DNA of 64,000 bases, from contig DATLZZ010000019.1 in NCBI GenBank assembly GCA_035573715.1, positions 34,138-98,137 of the forward strand. Direction: 5' to 3'. The translations under genes and the position numbers were made by a program. This DNA comes from JACPRL01 sp035573715 (GTDB lineage: Bacteria; Acidobacteriota; Terriglobia; Acidiferrales; 2-02-FULL-67-57). A model generated the notes under the pieces. The model was not told where the DNA came from, ran no database searches, and saw only the letters and a program-made list of their open reading frames with translations. Positions 9,700 through 17,890 of the stretch are shown in pieces (position 1 is the first letter of the stretch; each line of letters starts with the position of its first letter).

Positions 9700-9762
9700 G
9701 AACGAGCAGGTTCCTCCCACCGCTGCGTTTTCCTTCCCGGCTTGGGTTATAGTCAAGCAGGA

Positions 9763-10326
9763 ATGCAGGCGCAAATCTTCACTCTCGCCAATCAGTTCAC
9801 GCTGCTGCGGCTGGCGCTGGTGCCGTTCTTCGTGCTGGCGGTGCTCGACGGCCGCTACGGCTGGGCGCTGGCGCTGCTGGTGGCCGCCGGGCTGAGCGAC
9901 TTCCTCGACGGGCTGCTGGCGCGCTGGCTGAAGCAGCGCACCTCGCTGGGCTCCTACCTTGACCCCATCGCCGACAAGCTGTTGCTCTCCACTTCCTTCG
10001 TGGTGCTGGCGGTAGCGCACAACGTGCCGTGGACGCTTACCATCCTCGTTCTCAGCCGCGACCTTCTGATTATCGCCGTCGCGCTGGTCATCATCATCGG
10101 CGCGGGCTTCCGGCCGTTCCCGCCGAGCCTGCTGGGCAAGGCTTGCACGACGGCGCAGATCATCGCCGTGTTCGTGGTCGTGCTGGAGGAAGTGGCGCCG
10201 CGCGACTGGCTCGCCATCGTCAAGGATGCGACCCTGTGGATCACCGCCGCGCTTACGGTTCTTTCAGGGTTCCATTACGCCTATCGAACCGGTAAGATGC
10301 TTCCGGGGATTCACGACAAGCACTGA
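9763..10326 (+). CDS. CDP-alcohol phosphatidyltransferase family membrane protein
   Basis: 187 residues with about five transmembrane helices. The complete family signature SDFLDGLLARW...GSYLDPIADK gives the D-x-x-D-G-x2-A-R...G-x3-D-x3-D metal and CDP-alcohol site. This is one of two such genes here; the copy at 32422 is the better candidate for housekeeping PgsA, so this one may make a different phospholipid or transfer a different alcohol. I chose the ATG at 9763 with AGCAGGA directly upstream. A TATAGT box at 9748-9753 would give a very short leader. The compatible-solute genes follow 60 bases downstream. Confidence 0.85.
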   Translation: MQAQIFTLANQFTLLRLALVPFFVLAVLDGRYGWALALLVAAGLSDFLDGLLARWLKQRTSLGSYLDPIADKLLLSTSFVVLAVAHNVPWTLTILVLSRDLLIIAVALVIIIGAGFRPFPPSLLGKACTTAQIIAVFVVVLEEVAPRDWLAIVKDATLWITAALTVLSGFHYAYRTGKMLPGIHDKH

Positions 10327-10386
10327 GTCCTCGACTCGCATCCAATTTCTGAGGTGCGCGCCCTTCGTCCTGCCTGGAGGTGAACG

Positions 10387-11592
10387 GTGTCGGATTTTTA
10401 TCAGACCGGCCTGGTGACCACGCTGCACCGGCTGGGGCAACGCCGCATCGAAGAGATTGAAGACGAGTTGGTGCGCTACGCGCGCGTGGCACCGATGGCG
10501 CTGGTGTTGCCGGCGCTCTACGCGGAGTTTGAGACCCCGGCGATGGCCGGCATTCTGAAAGAGCTACCCAAGATTCCCTATCTCGAACAGATTGTCTTGA
10601 CGCTGGGCAACGCTGATCAAAAACAATTCGTCGACGCCAAGCGCCGCCTGTTCGCGGTTCACAAGAATGTCCGCGTCATCTGGAATGAAGGCGAGCGGTT
10701 GCAGGCGCTCTTCCAACGCTTGAAGGAGAACGGCCTCGACGCCGGCCCGCCGGGCAAAGGCCGCGCCTGCTGGATCGCCTACGGCTACGTGCTGGCGCGC
10801 AACCAGGCGCAGCTCATCGGGCTGCACGATTGCGACATCGTCAACTACAACCGCGAGCTGCTGGCGCGGCTGTTCTATCCGGTCGCCAACCCCAACCTCG
10901 ATTTTGAATTCTGCAAAGGCTTCTACGCTCGCTACACCACGAAGCTGCATGGACGGGTGACGCGGCTCTTCGTCACGCCCTTCGTGCGCACGCTCAAGGA
11001 AGTGGTCGGCGACTTGCCCTTCCTGGCCTACCTCGACAGCTTTCGCTATCCGCTGGCGGGCGAGTTCGCGATGGACGCGGAGCTGGCGCGCGTCAACCGC
11101 ATCCCGGCCGATTGGGGCCTGGAAGTCGGCGTACTGGCGGAGGTCTACCGCAACTGCTCGGTCAAACGCATCTGCCAGGTGGACCTGGTGGAGAACTATG
11201 AGCACAAACATCAAGCGCTCTCCAACGAAGACCCGCAGAAGGGGTTGATGCGGATGTCGGTGGACATCGCCAAAGCCTTGTTCCGCATCCTGGCCGCCGA
11301 AGGCGCCGTGTTCTCCGAAGGCAGCTTCCGCACCTTGCAGACGAAGTACGTGCGCACGGCCGAAGACACCATCGGGCGCTACCACGCCGATGCGATGATC
11401 AACGGGCTCGAGTTCGATCGCCACGAAGAGGAAGTTGCAGTGCAGGCCTTCGCGCGCGCCATCGCCCTGGCCGGCGAGGACTACCTGCGCGACCCGCTCG
11501 GCATCCCGCTTATTCCCAACTGGAACCGCGTGGTGGCGGCCATTCCGGATTTCTTCACGCAACTCGAAATGGCGGTGGAAGAAGACAATTAA
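10387..11592 (+). CDS. gpgS: glucosyl-3-phosphoglycerate synthase-like glycosyltransferase
   Basis: 401 residues, GT-A type fold: PALYAEFETPAM and VLTLGNADQKQF in the nucleotide-sugar half, and HDCDIVNYNRELL as the metal/sugar motif in place of the plain DxD. FRYPLAGEFAMD and DWGLEVGVLAE match the GpgS pattern as I remember it. GpgS joins NDP-glucose to 3-phosphoglycerate. The assignment rests on motif recall plus the downstream sugar-phosphoglycerate phosphatase. GGAGGTGAAC precedes the GTG start. It heads a four-gene run (10387-14429) that looks like a compatible-solute operon with its own osmotic channel. Confidence 0.68.
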   Translation: MSDFYQTGLVTTLHRLGQRRIEEIEDELVRYARVAPMALVLPALYAEFETPAMAGILKELPKIPYLEQIVLTLGNADQKQFVDAKRRLFAVHKNVRVIWNEGERLQALFQRLKENGLDAGPPGKGRACWIAYGYVLARNQAQLIGLHDCDIVNYNRELLARLFYPVANPNLDFEFCKGFYARYTTKLHGRVTRLFVTPFVRTLKEVVGDLPFLAYLDSFRYPLAGEFAMDAELARVNRIPADWGLEVGVLAEVYRNCSVKRICQVDLVENYEHKHQALSNEDPQKGLMRMSVDIAKALFRILAAEGAVFSEGSFRTLQTKYVRTAEDTIGRYHADAMINGLEFDRHEEEVAVQAFARAIALAGEDYLRDPLGIPLIPNWNRVVAAIPDFFTQLEMAVEEDN

Positions 11593-11607
11593 GCTCGTTC
11601 CGGGCCC

Positions 11608-12867
11608 ATGGCAGAGCTTGAGGTATTGAACGTCGAAGCCCAGCAATCGCTGGCCAAGCTGGGCGAGGCCGACATCGTGGTCGGCATTCCCAGCTACAAC
11701 AACGCGCGCACCATCGGCCACGTGGTGCAGGCGGTGAGCGCCGGGCTGGCCAAGCACTTCCACGAGCGCCGCGCCGTCATCGTCAACTCCGACGGCGGCT
11801 CGAAAGACGGCACGCAGCAGGTAGTGTTGGAAGCGCCGCTCGAGACGGAAAACCTGCTGCTGCTGCGCCATCCTCTGCATCCCGTGCAGCGCATCACAAC
11901 GCCTTACGTCGGCCTGCCGGGCAAGGGCAGCGCGGTGCGCGCCATCTTCCGCGCCGCGCAGCGCCTGAAAGCGAAGGCCTGCGCCATCGTCGACTCCGAC
12001 CTGCGCAGCATCACCCCCGACTGGATCGACCTGCTGGTGCGGCCGGTGCTGCTGCACGACTTCGATTACGTCTGTCCCTTCTACCGGCGGCACCGCTACG
12101 ACGGCACCATCACCAACAGCATCGTCTACCCGCTGACCCGCGCGCTCTACGGGACCCGCGTGCGCCAGCCCATCGGCGGCGAGTTCGGGCTATCGGCCAG
12201 GCTGGTCGAGCGGCTGCTGTCGAAGAACGTCTGGGAGACTGACGTGGCGCGCTTCGGCATCGACATCTGGATGACCACCACGGCGCTGGCCGAGCGCTTC
12301 CGCGTCTGCCAGGTTTTTCTCGGCGCCAAGATTCACGACCCCAAAGATCCCGGCGCCGACCTGACCGCCATGCTGGTGCAGGTCGTCGGCTCGCTTTTCG
12401 GCTTGATGGAGGACTACGATAAAGTCTGGAAGGAAACGCACGGCTCGGTGCCCACGCCGATGTTCGGCTTTCGCTACACCGTCGGGCTGGAGCCGGTGCG
12501 CGTCAATCCCGAGCGAATGATGGAAGCGTTCCGCTCCGGCGTGCGCGACTTGAGTCCGGTCTACGAGAGCTTTCTGCCGCGCGACCTGGTGGCGGCGTTG
12601 CAACAGCTCGCCCAGGCGCCGCCGGACAAGTTCATTCTGGAAGATAGCATCTGGGTCGCGGCCATCTACGATTTCGCCGCCGCCTTCCACCGCCGCACCA
12701 TTGACCGCAAGCACCTGCTGCAATCTCTCACACCACTCTATCTCGGCTGGGTGGCATCCTATGTCGTGCGCACGCAAGCGGATTCCGACGACGACGCCGA
12801 GACGAAAATCGAGCAACTGGCGCTGGTCTACGAGCAGTTGAAGACGCGGGTCGCCGAGCGCTGGTAG
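11608..12867 (+). CDS. GT2-type glycosyltransferase, candidate second sugar transferase of the solute pathway
   Basis: 419 residues. DIVVGIPSYNNARTIGHVV is the GT2 N-terminal strand-loop, NSDGGSKDGT follows, GLPGKGSAVRAIF is a nucleotide-sugar loop, and VDSDLRSI is the DxD metal motif. IGGEFGLS and DIWMTTTALAE mirror the acceptor region of the gene just upstream. The C-terminal ~120 residues are helical. Location between a GpgS-like synthase and a phosphoglycerate-sugar phosphatase suggests it adds a second sugar, as MggA does in mannosylglucosylglycerate synthesis. That function is inference; it could also be a second synthase with another sugar donor. Confidence 0.7.
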   Translation: MAELEVLNVEAQQSLAKLGEADIVVGIPSYNNARTIGHVVQAVSAGLAKHFHERRAVIVNSDGGSKDGTQQVVLEAPLETENLLLLRHPLHPVQRITTPYVGLPGKGSAVRAIFRAAQRLKAKACAIVDSDLRSITPDWIDLLVRPVLLHDFDYVCPFYRRHRYDGTITNSIVYPLTRALYGTRVRQPIGGEFGLSARLVERLLSKNVWETDVARFGIDIWMTTTALAERFRVCQVFLGAKIHDPKDPGADLTAMLVQVVGSLFGLMEDYDKVWKETHGSVPTPMFGFRYTVGLEPVRVNPERMMEAFRSGVRDLSPVYESFLPRDLVAALQQLAQAPPDKFILEDSIWVAAIYDFAAAFHRRTIDRKHLLQSLTPLYLGWVASYVVRTQADSDDDAETKIEQLALVYEQLKTRVAERW

Positions 12868-12879
12868 ATCGGAGGAACC

Positions 12880-13584
12880 ATGGACAACCTCTGGGACCGC
12901 ATCATCGCCGAGCCGCTGGCACGGCTGTGGGAACAGACCCTCAACTACCTTCCCACTCTGTTTGAGGCCGCGCTGGTGCTGCTGGTGGGCGTGCTGCTGG
13001 CGCTCATTGTCAAGGAAGTGGTGTGGCGCGGGCTGCGGCTGCTGCGCTTCGATCGGCTCGCCGACCGCCTCGGGGCCGCGCCGGTGCTCGACCGCGTCGG
13101 GCTCTATCGCGGCAGCTCCTACGCCGCCGGACAACTGGCGGAAGGCTTCGTGCTGCTGGTGACCATGCTGCTGGTGCTGAACGCGCTCGGGCCGGCGGGC
13201 AGCGAGCTGGTGATGCGCTTCTTTCTGTATCTCCCCAACCTGCTCATCGCCGCGGTGATTCTGGTGGTCGGCGGCGTGGCGGCCGGCTTTTTCGGGCGCG
13301 GGGCGCTGATTGCGGCGGTGAACGCGCGGCTGGAGAGCGCGCGGCTGCTGGCCGGCGCCGTGCGCGCCTTCATCTGGCTGCTGACCATCATTGTGGTGCT
13401 GGAACAAGTCGGCATCGGGCGCACCACGGTGATGATCACTTTCGGCGTTCTCTTCGGCGGCCTGGTGACGGCCGTCGCCGTGGCCTTCGGCCTGGCGGGC
13501 AAGGAGCTGGCGCGCGAGGCGCTGACCTCGCTGCTCAAGAAGCGCGAGCGTGAAGAAGAAGAGGAAGGAGTGCACCATTTGTAG
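12880..13584 (+). CDS. MscS-type transmembrane protein lacking the cytoplasmic domain
   Basis: 234 residues, about five transmembrane helices. The conserved-TM-helix type seen in MscS relatives is present: NLLIAAVILVVGGVAAGFF and the glycine/alanine-rich pore-like helix GVLFGGLVTAVAVAFGLAGK near the C-terminus. After that helix the chain ends in a charged tail (KKREREEEEEG), so the beta and alpha/beta cage domains of full MscS are missing. Between two glycosyltransferases and the phosphatase it would fit a solute-release or osmosensing role. Strong Shine-Dalgarno (GGAGGAACC) before the ATG. Confidence 0.78.
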   Translation: MDNLWDRIIAEPLARLWEQTLNYLPTLFEAALVLLVGVLLALIVKEVVWRGLRLLRFDRLADRLGAAPVLDRVGLYRGSSYAAGQLAEGFVLLVTMLLVLNALGPAGSELVMRFFLYLPNLLIAAVILVVGGVAAGFFGRGALIAAVNARLESARLLAGAVRAFIWLLTIIVVLEQVGIGRTTVMITFGVLFGGLVTAVAVAFGLAGKELAREALTSLLKKREREEEEEGVHHL

Positions 13585-13610
13585 CATAATAGTATTTCCG
13601 GCCCACGCCC

Positions 13611-14429
13611 ATGTCTCGCCTGGTTGTCTTTACGGATCTCGACGGCACTCTTCTTGATCACAACACCTACGAGTGGAAGGCGGCGCTGCCGGCGCTGCGG
13701 GCGCTGCGCCTGCGAGGCTCGCCCATCGTGCTCTGCACCAGCAAGACGCGCGCCGAAGTGCTGCCGCTGCGCGAGGAGCTGAAGCTCACCGACCCGTTCA
13801 TCACCGAAAACGGCGGCGCCGTCTACATCCCGCGCAATTATTTTCCCTTTGCGCTGCCGACGGCGCTGGTCGAGTCGGGCTATCAGGTTCTGGAGCTCGG
13901 CCAGCGCTATCCCAACCTGGTGCGGGCGCTCCAGGAAGCCGCGGAAACCAGCGGCGTGCGCGTGCGCGGCTTCAGCCACATGAGCGACGACCAGGTCGCC
14001 AAGCTTTGCGGCCTGAAGAAACTCGACGCGCGTCGCGCCCGCCAGCGCGAGTACGATGAGCCTTTTCTGATTGAGAAAGGAACGCCGCGCCAGAAGGACT
14101 GCTTCTTCCGCTGGATTCAGCAGCGCGGCCTGCGCTGGCGCCAGGGTGGGCGGTTCCTGCACCTGATGGGCGACAACGACAAAGGCGTGGCGGTGCGCAA
14201 ACTGATCGAGCTTTATCGCCAGCTCTGGGGCGACGTCCGCGTCGTCGGCCTGGGCGACAGCCCCAACGACCTCGACTTTCTTTCCATGGTGGACGTGCCG
14301 GTCCTGGTCGCGCAACCCGACGGCCGTCACGATACCGCGCTGCGCTCCAAACTGCGCGGCGCCAAACTCGCTCCCGGCCCCGGCCCCGTCGGCTGGAACC
14401 AGGCCGTGCTGGAACTGTTGGCGAGCTAG
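13611..14429 (+). CDS. mannosyl/glucosyl-3-phosphoglycerate phosphatase (HAD-IIB)
   Basis: 272 residues. FTDLDGTLLDHNTYEWKAA is HAD motif I with the D-x-D-G-T nucleophile; LCTSKTRAEV is motif II; ITENGGAVYIPRNYF is the substrate-lid segment typical of the MPGP/GpgP clade; GDSPNDLDFL is motif IV. The clade removes phosphate from mannosyl- or glucosyl-3-phosphoglycerate to give the free glycerate solute. The sugar cannot be fixed from sequence. There is no clear Shine-Dalgarno; CATAATAGTATT about 20 bases upstream may be a -10, so a very short leader is possible. Confidence 0.85.
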   Translation: MSRLVVFTDLDGTLLDHNTYEWKAALPALRALRLRGSPIVLCTSKTRAEVLPLREELKLTDPFITENGGAVYIPRNYFPFALPTALVESGYQVLELGQRYPNLVRALQEAAETSGVRVRGFSHMSDDQVAKLCGLKKLDARRARQREYDEPFLIEKGTPRQKDCFFRWIQQRGLRWRQGGRFLHLMGDNDKGVAVRKLIELYRQLWGDVRVVGLGDSPNDLDFLSMVDVPVLVAQPDGRHDTALRSKLRGAKLAPGPGPVGWNQAVLELLAS

Positions 14430-14456
14430 CCACGAGGGCACGAAGACACGAAGAAA
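14430..14456. repeat. CACGAAG-type short tandem repeat after a stop codon
   Basis: Directly after the phosphatase TAG comes CACGAGGGCACGAAGACACG followed by AAG: tandem CACGA(A/G)G units of 7-9 bases. I recognise this style of word as a recurrent intergenic repeat in environmental genomes; only this copy is clear in the window. Confidence 0.5.
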
Positions 14457-14466
14457 AGTTTTCTGC

Positions 14467-14472
14467 TAGAAT
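14467..14472 (+). promoter_or_regulatory. putative -10 box of leuC-leuD
   Basis: TAGAAT, 31 bases upstream of the leuC ATG. The upstream -35 region is A/T-rich (GAAAAGTTTT) but not a clean TTGACA, so this is a moderate sigma-70-like candidate. Confidence 0.4.
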
Positions 14473-14502
14473 TGCCGGTTAGACCTTCCTGCGGGGCACT
14501 GA

Positions 14503-15933
14503 ATGGCTGAGGCGCGCACACTCTACGAGAAGATTTGGGCGGCGCACGTGGTCCACGAAGAGCCGGGCAAGCCGGCGCTGCTCTACATCGACCGCCACCT
14601 CATCCATGAAGGCACCTCGCCGCAAGCTTTCGCCGGGCTGAAGGCGGCCAAACGCAAAGTCCGTCGGCCCGACCTCACCTTCGCGGTGATGGACCACTCC
14701 GTGCCGACCAAGAACCGCCATCTTCCGGTTCTCGATGCGACCGCCATGGGCCAGTTCGAAGCGTTGGCGCGCAACTGCGCCGAAACCGGCGTGCGCCTGT
14801 TCGACATGCACAGCGCCAATCAGGGCATCGTGCACATCATCGGCCCCGAACTCGGCATCACCCAGCCCGGCCTGACCATCGTCTGCGGCGACAGCCACAC
14901 CTCGACCCACGGCGCCTTCGGCGCTCTGGCTTTCGGCATCGGCACCAGCGAGGTCGAGCACGTTCTGGCGACGCAATGCCTGCTGCAATTCAAATCGAAG
15001 ACGCTGCTGGTGCGCGTGGAAGGCACACGGCCGAAAGGCGTGACCGCGAAGGACCTGATTCTGGCCATCATCGGCAAAATCGGCGTCGCCGGCGGTACCG
15101 GCCACGTCATCGAGTATGGCGGCGAAGCGGTGCGCGCGCTCTCGATGGAAGGTCGGATGACGATGTGCAACATGAGCATCGAAGCGGGCGCGCGCGCCGG
15201 CATGGTTGCGCCCGATGAAACCACATTCGCCTATATCGAAGGTCGTCCCTTCACGCCTCGCGGCAAGGATTTCCAGACCGCGGTGGATTTCTGGAAGACG
15301 CTGCCCAGCGATCCCGGCGCGAAATACGATGAAGAGGTCGTGCTGCGCGCCGAGGAAATCGCCCCGCAGGTTACGTGGGGAACGAACCCTGGCATGGTCA
15401 CCAACGTCACCGGGCGCGTGCCCGACCCCGAATCCTTTGCCGACCCAGTCGACCGCGAGGCCGCCACACGCGCGCTGCAATACATGGGTCTCAAGCCCGG
15501 CACCGCCATTCAGGACATCCCGCTCGATTATGTGTTTATCGGTTCGTGCACCAACTCGCGCATCGAAGACCTGCGCGCCGCCGCGCGCGTGGTAGCCGGC
15601 AAGCACATTGCCAAGTCATTGAAGGCCGCGCTGGTCGTTCCCGGCTCGCGCGTGGTGAAGGCCCAGGCGGAGAAGGAGGGACTCGACAAGATTTTCGCCG
15701 ACGCCGGCTTCGAGTGGCGCGACGCCGGCTGCTCGATGTGCATCGGGATGAACGACGACATTCTGCCCGCCGGCCAGCGCTGCGCTTCCACTTCCAATCG
15801 CAACTTCGAAGGCCGCCAGGGCAAAGGCGGGCGCACGCATCTCGTCAGCCCGGTGATGGCTGCCGCCGCCGCGATTGCCGGCCACTTTGTCGATGTCCGC
15901 GACCGCCACTGGAACGTGGATGGTGTCGAATGA
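14503..15933 (+). CDS. leuC: 3-isopropylmalate dehydratase large subunit
   Basis: Isomerises 2- to 3-isopropylmalate in leucine synthesis with a [4Fe-4S] cluster. 476 residues, normal for bacterial LeuC. Cluster cysteines lie in GSCTNSR and in GCSMCIGMN; VCGDSHTSTHGAFG and GTSEVEHVLATQC are family signatures; the N-terminus LYEKIWAAHVV is typical. The stop overlaps the leuD ATG by four bases. leuA and leuB are not in this window. Confidence 0.97.
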   Translation: MAEARTLYEKIWAAHVVHEEPGKPALLYIDRHLIHEGTSPQAFAGLKAAKRKVRRPDLTFAVMDHSVPTKNRHLPVLDATAMGQFEALARNCAETGVRLFDMHSANQGIVHIIGPELGITQPGLTIVCGDSHTSTHGAFGALAFGIGTSEVEHVLATQCLLQFKSKTLLVRVEGTRPKGVTAKDLILAIIGKIGVAGGTGHVIEYGGEAVRALSMEGRMTMCNMSIEAGARAGMVAPDETTFAYIEGRPFTPRGKDFQTAVDFWKTLPSDPGAKYDEEVVLRAEEIAPQVTWGTNPGMVTNVTGRVPDPESFADPVDREAATRALQYMGLKPGTAIQDIPLDYVFIGSCTNSRIEDLRAAARVVAGKHIAKSLKAALVVPGSRVVKAQAEKEGLDKIFADAGFEWRDAGCSMCIGMNDDILPAGQRCASTSNRNFEGRQGKGGRTHLVSPVMAAAAAIAGHFVDVRDRHWNVDGVE

Positions 15934-16583
15934 TGCAACCCTTCTCCGAGCACCAGGGCCTGGTGGCCCCGCTTGACCGCGTCAACGTCGACACCGACCA
16001 GATGATTCCGAAACAATTCTGCAAGCTGCTCACGCGCGAAGGTTACGGCCGCCTGCTCTTTTACGACTGGCGCTACCTCGACGGCGAAAAGCCCAACCCG
16101 GATTTTGTTCTCAACCATCTGCGCTACCAGGGCGCGTCCATTCTGCTCGGGCGCGCCAACCTCGGCTGCGGCTCCAGCCGCGAGCACGCCGCCTGGGGCG
16201 TACTGGATTATGGTTTCCGCGTCGTCATTGCGCCGAGCTTCGCCGACATCTTCTACAACAACTGTTTCAAGAATGGCATCCTGCCGGTGCAGCTCAGCGA
16301 CGCGCAGGTCGACGAGCTCTTCCGCCGTACCTACGCGAAGGAGGGTTACCGCCTGCGCGTCGACCTGGAACGGCAGACCATCAGTGACGACAATGGCCTC
16401 GTCTACAACTTTGAGATCGATCCTTTCCGGAAGTACGCGTTGCAGAAAGGCCTGGATGAAATCGGCCTCACCCTCGAGCACGAGGCCAAAATCGCCGCCT
16501 TCGAGAAACAGCGCAACCCGCAGGCTCCGCTCTTCGACCCCGCCCGCGTTGACCTCAAGATCTTCGACTCGACCACCAAGTAG
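15930..16583 (+). CDS. leuD: 3-isopropylmalate dehydratase small subunit
   Basis: 217 residues, swivelling domain of the isomerase: NVDTDQMIPKQF, ILLGRANLGCGSSREHAAW and FADIFYNNCFKNGILP are the standard substrate-loop motifs. The start at 15930 (ATGATG, overlap with leuC) gives the canonical MQPFSEHQGLVAPLDR beginning. The stop TAG (16581-16583) is followed with no gap by a palindromic repeat that also follows, again flush with a TAG, the amidohydrolase gene at 44409. Confidence 0.97.
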   Translation: MMQPFSEHQGLVAPLDRVNVDTDQMIPKQFCKLLTREGYGRLLFYDWRYLDGEKPNPDFVLNHLRYQGASILLGRANLGCGSSREHAAWGVLDYGFRVVIAPSFADIFYNNCFKNGILPVQLSDAQVDELFRRTYAKEGYRLRVDLERQTISDDNGLVYNFEIDPFRKYALQKGLDEIGLTLEHEAKIAAFEKQRNPQAPLFDPARVDLKIFDSTTK

Positions 16584-16603
16584 GACAGGCATTCTTGCCT
16601 GTC
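16584..16603. repeat. palindromic repeat flush with the leuD stop, copy 1 of 2
   Basis: Inverted repeat GACAGGCA / TGCCTGTC with loop TTCT, eight perfect base pairs, beginning immediately after the leuD TAG. A second copy with a single base change lies at 44389-44408 in the opposite orientation, again immediately after a TAG stop. There is no T-tract, so it is not a classical terminator. Confidence 0.75.
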
Positions 16604-16612
16604 ATGCCTGCT

Positions 16613-17533
16613 TCAGCCGCCCAGCCACTTCCGCGCGGCGGGCAGATTCAGCACCACAATCACTACACTGGCTATAATGGCCAGCCCCGCGCCCCAGGCC
16701 ATCAAGTTCACGCGCAACTCCGCACCGGGCGTCGCGGGGCGCCGGTCGCTGACGATGCGTCCCAGCACCAGCCCGCTCGCCAGCCCGCCGATGTGCCCGG
16801 CGGTGTCGAAGGGAAGGAACAACCCCAGCACAATCCCGATAATCGCCCAGCGGATGAGCTGGGCGCGGTAGTCGCGCGCGAAACCGGAGCCGAATTTCAG
16901 CCGCGTGATCAGGATTCCCATAAGCCCGAAGATAGCGGCCGACGCGCCAGCGCTGAGCCCCATCTGGTTCCACAAGGTGCTGGCTACGAACCCGCCGATA
17001 CCGGTGACGAGATACAAAAACAGATACCGCCGCGAGCCGTAGGCTTCCTCCACCTGCGGCCCCAGTTGCAGCAGTGCAATCGAATTGAAGGCGATGTGCA
17101 TCAAGTCCCAGTGCAGGAAGTTCGCCATCACCAGCCGCCACCACTGCCCGGCCAGCACCAGCATCCCCTGCTTGGCACCGAGCACCAGCATTACGTGGGG
17201 ATTGACGCCGCCGGCGAGCGACATCGGCTCATCCGACACTCGCGCGCTCGCCACCCAGCACACGGCAAACAGCAGCAAGTTGGCGAAGAGCAGCGCGTAG
17301 GTCACCGGCGTCTCGGCGGGAATCACTGCCAGCGCCACGCGCTTGAAGGCCGAGAGCGACAGCGCGCCCTGTTTGGTGCCGCAGTTCGAGCAAACGTCCT
17401 GGTCGGCGCCGACCAGCAGGCCGCAGTTGAAGCACAGGCGCGGCTTGCGCTCGGGCTTGAAGAGCCCGGAGAAAAAAGCGGCCACGCGCTCGCGGGCGCG
17501 CTCCAGTTGCCACCGCATTCGGGGCGTGAGCAT
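16613..17533 (-). CDS. rhomboid-family intramembrane protease with N-terminal zinc ribbon
   Basis: 306 residues. A cytoplasmic zinc ribbon with CFNCG and CSNCG (Cys 34, 37, 48, 51) precedes about seven transmembrane helices. The catalytic Ser lies in GASAAIFGLMG (about S198) and the His in AGHIGGLASG (about H247); HWDLMHIAFN is the conserved His/Asn helix. I chose the ATG at 17533 with AAGGA ten bases upstream; a start 18 codons earlier is possible but would lie on the likely transcription start. It is convergent with leuD. Substrates are unknown. Confidence 0.88.
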   Translation of the reverse strand: MLTPRMRWQLERARERVAAFFSGLFKPERKPRLCFNCGLLVGADQDVCSNCGTKQGALSLSAFKRVALAVIPAETPVTYALLFANLLLFAVCWVASARVSDEPMSLAGGVNPHVMLVLGAKQGMLVLAGQWWRLVMANFLHWDLMHIAFNSIALLQLGPQVEEAYGSRRYLFLYLVTGIGGFVASTLWNQMGLSAGASAAIFGLMGILITRLKFGSGFARDYRAQLIRWAIIGIVLGLFLPFDTAGHIGGLASGLVLGRIVSDRRPATPGAELRVNLMAWGAGLAIIASVVIVVLNLPAARKWLGG

Positions 17534-17548
17534 TCTTGCGCGATTTCC

Positions 17549-17577
17549 TTGTTTGTAGCGCGGGCGCTCCCTATAAT
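17549..17577 (+). promoter_or_regulatory. promoter for the basic protein/rlpA pair, overlapping a divergent -10
   Basis: TTGTTT (17549-17554), 17-base spacer, TATAAT (17572-17577) reading toward the gene at 17648. On the minus strand nearly the same bases read TATTAT (17573-17578), a -10 for the rhomboid gene, so the two promoters overlap face to face. Confidence 0.5.
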
Positions 17578-17647
17578 ACCTGCCCATCGCAGCCGGATGA
17601 CAAATGTTTCTGCGCCCCGACAACCTCGGGGCAAGGGGGAAGCGGGA

Positions 17648-17890
17648 ATGGCCAAACGCAGCTACGAAGCCAAGGGAGCGGCACTGGGACGGGAGTTGGG
17701 GCGCATCGTGGCGCGGCTGGAAAAGGAAGCGCGCAAGGCGGCGCGGCGCGCCAAGCCGCTGGCGGCCACCGCCAAGCGCAAGTCGATTGCGCTGATGCGG
17801 CAGGCGGCCTGGGCGCTGAACAAGGCGGCGCTGGAGCTCGAGAAAGCCGAAAAGCGCGGCCGCAAGGGCGGGAGCAAGCGCGCGCGGTGA
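17648..17890 (+). CDS. small highly basic Lys/Arg/Ala-rich protein
   Basis: 80 residues, very rich in Lys, Arg and Ala, with a helical amphipathic pattern and a C-terminal KRGRKGGSKRAR tail. No cysteines, no signal peptide. Composition is like bacterial histone H1-type or other nucleic-acid-coating proteins, but I recognise no family motif. AAGGGGGAAGCGGGA gives a good Shine-Dalgarno before the ATG. Its stop overlaps the GTG of the RlpA lipoprotein gene by four bases, so a cytoplasmic basic protein is coupled to an envelope one. Confidence 0.7.
   Translation: MAKRSYEAKGAALGRELGRIVARLEKEARKAARRAKPLAATAKRKSIALMRQAAWALNKAALELEKAEKRGRKGGSKRAR

Noticed and set aside
15375..15929. An upstream in-frame extension of leuD into leuC
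   Set aside because: The extension is Arg-rich shadow sequence of leuC; the ATG at 15930 gives the canonical LeuD start.
16584..16603. Rho-independent terminator after leuD
   Set aside because: The stem is good but no T-run follows on either strand; it matches a second copy elsewhere, so a repeat is the better call.
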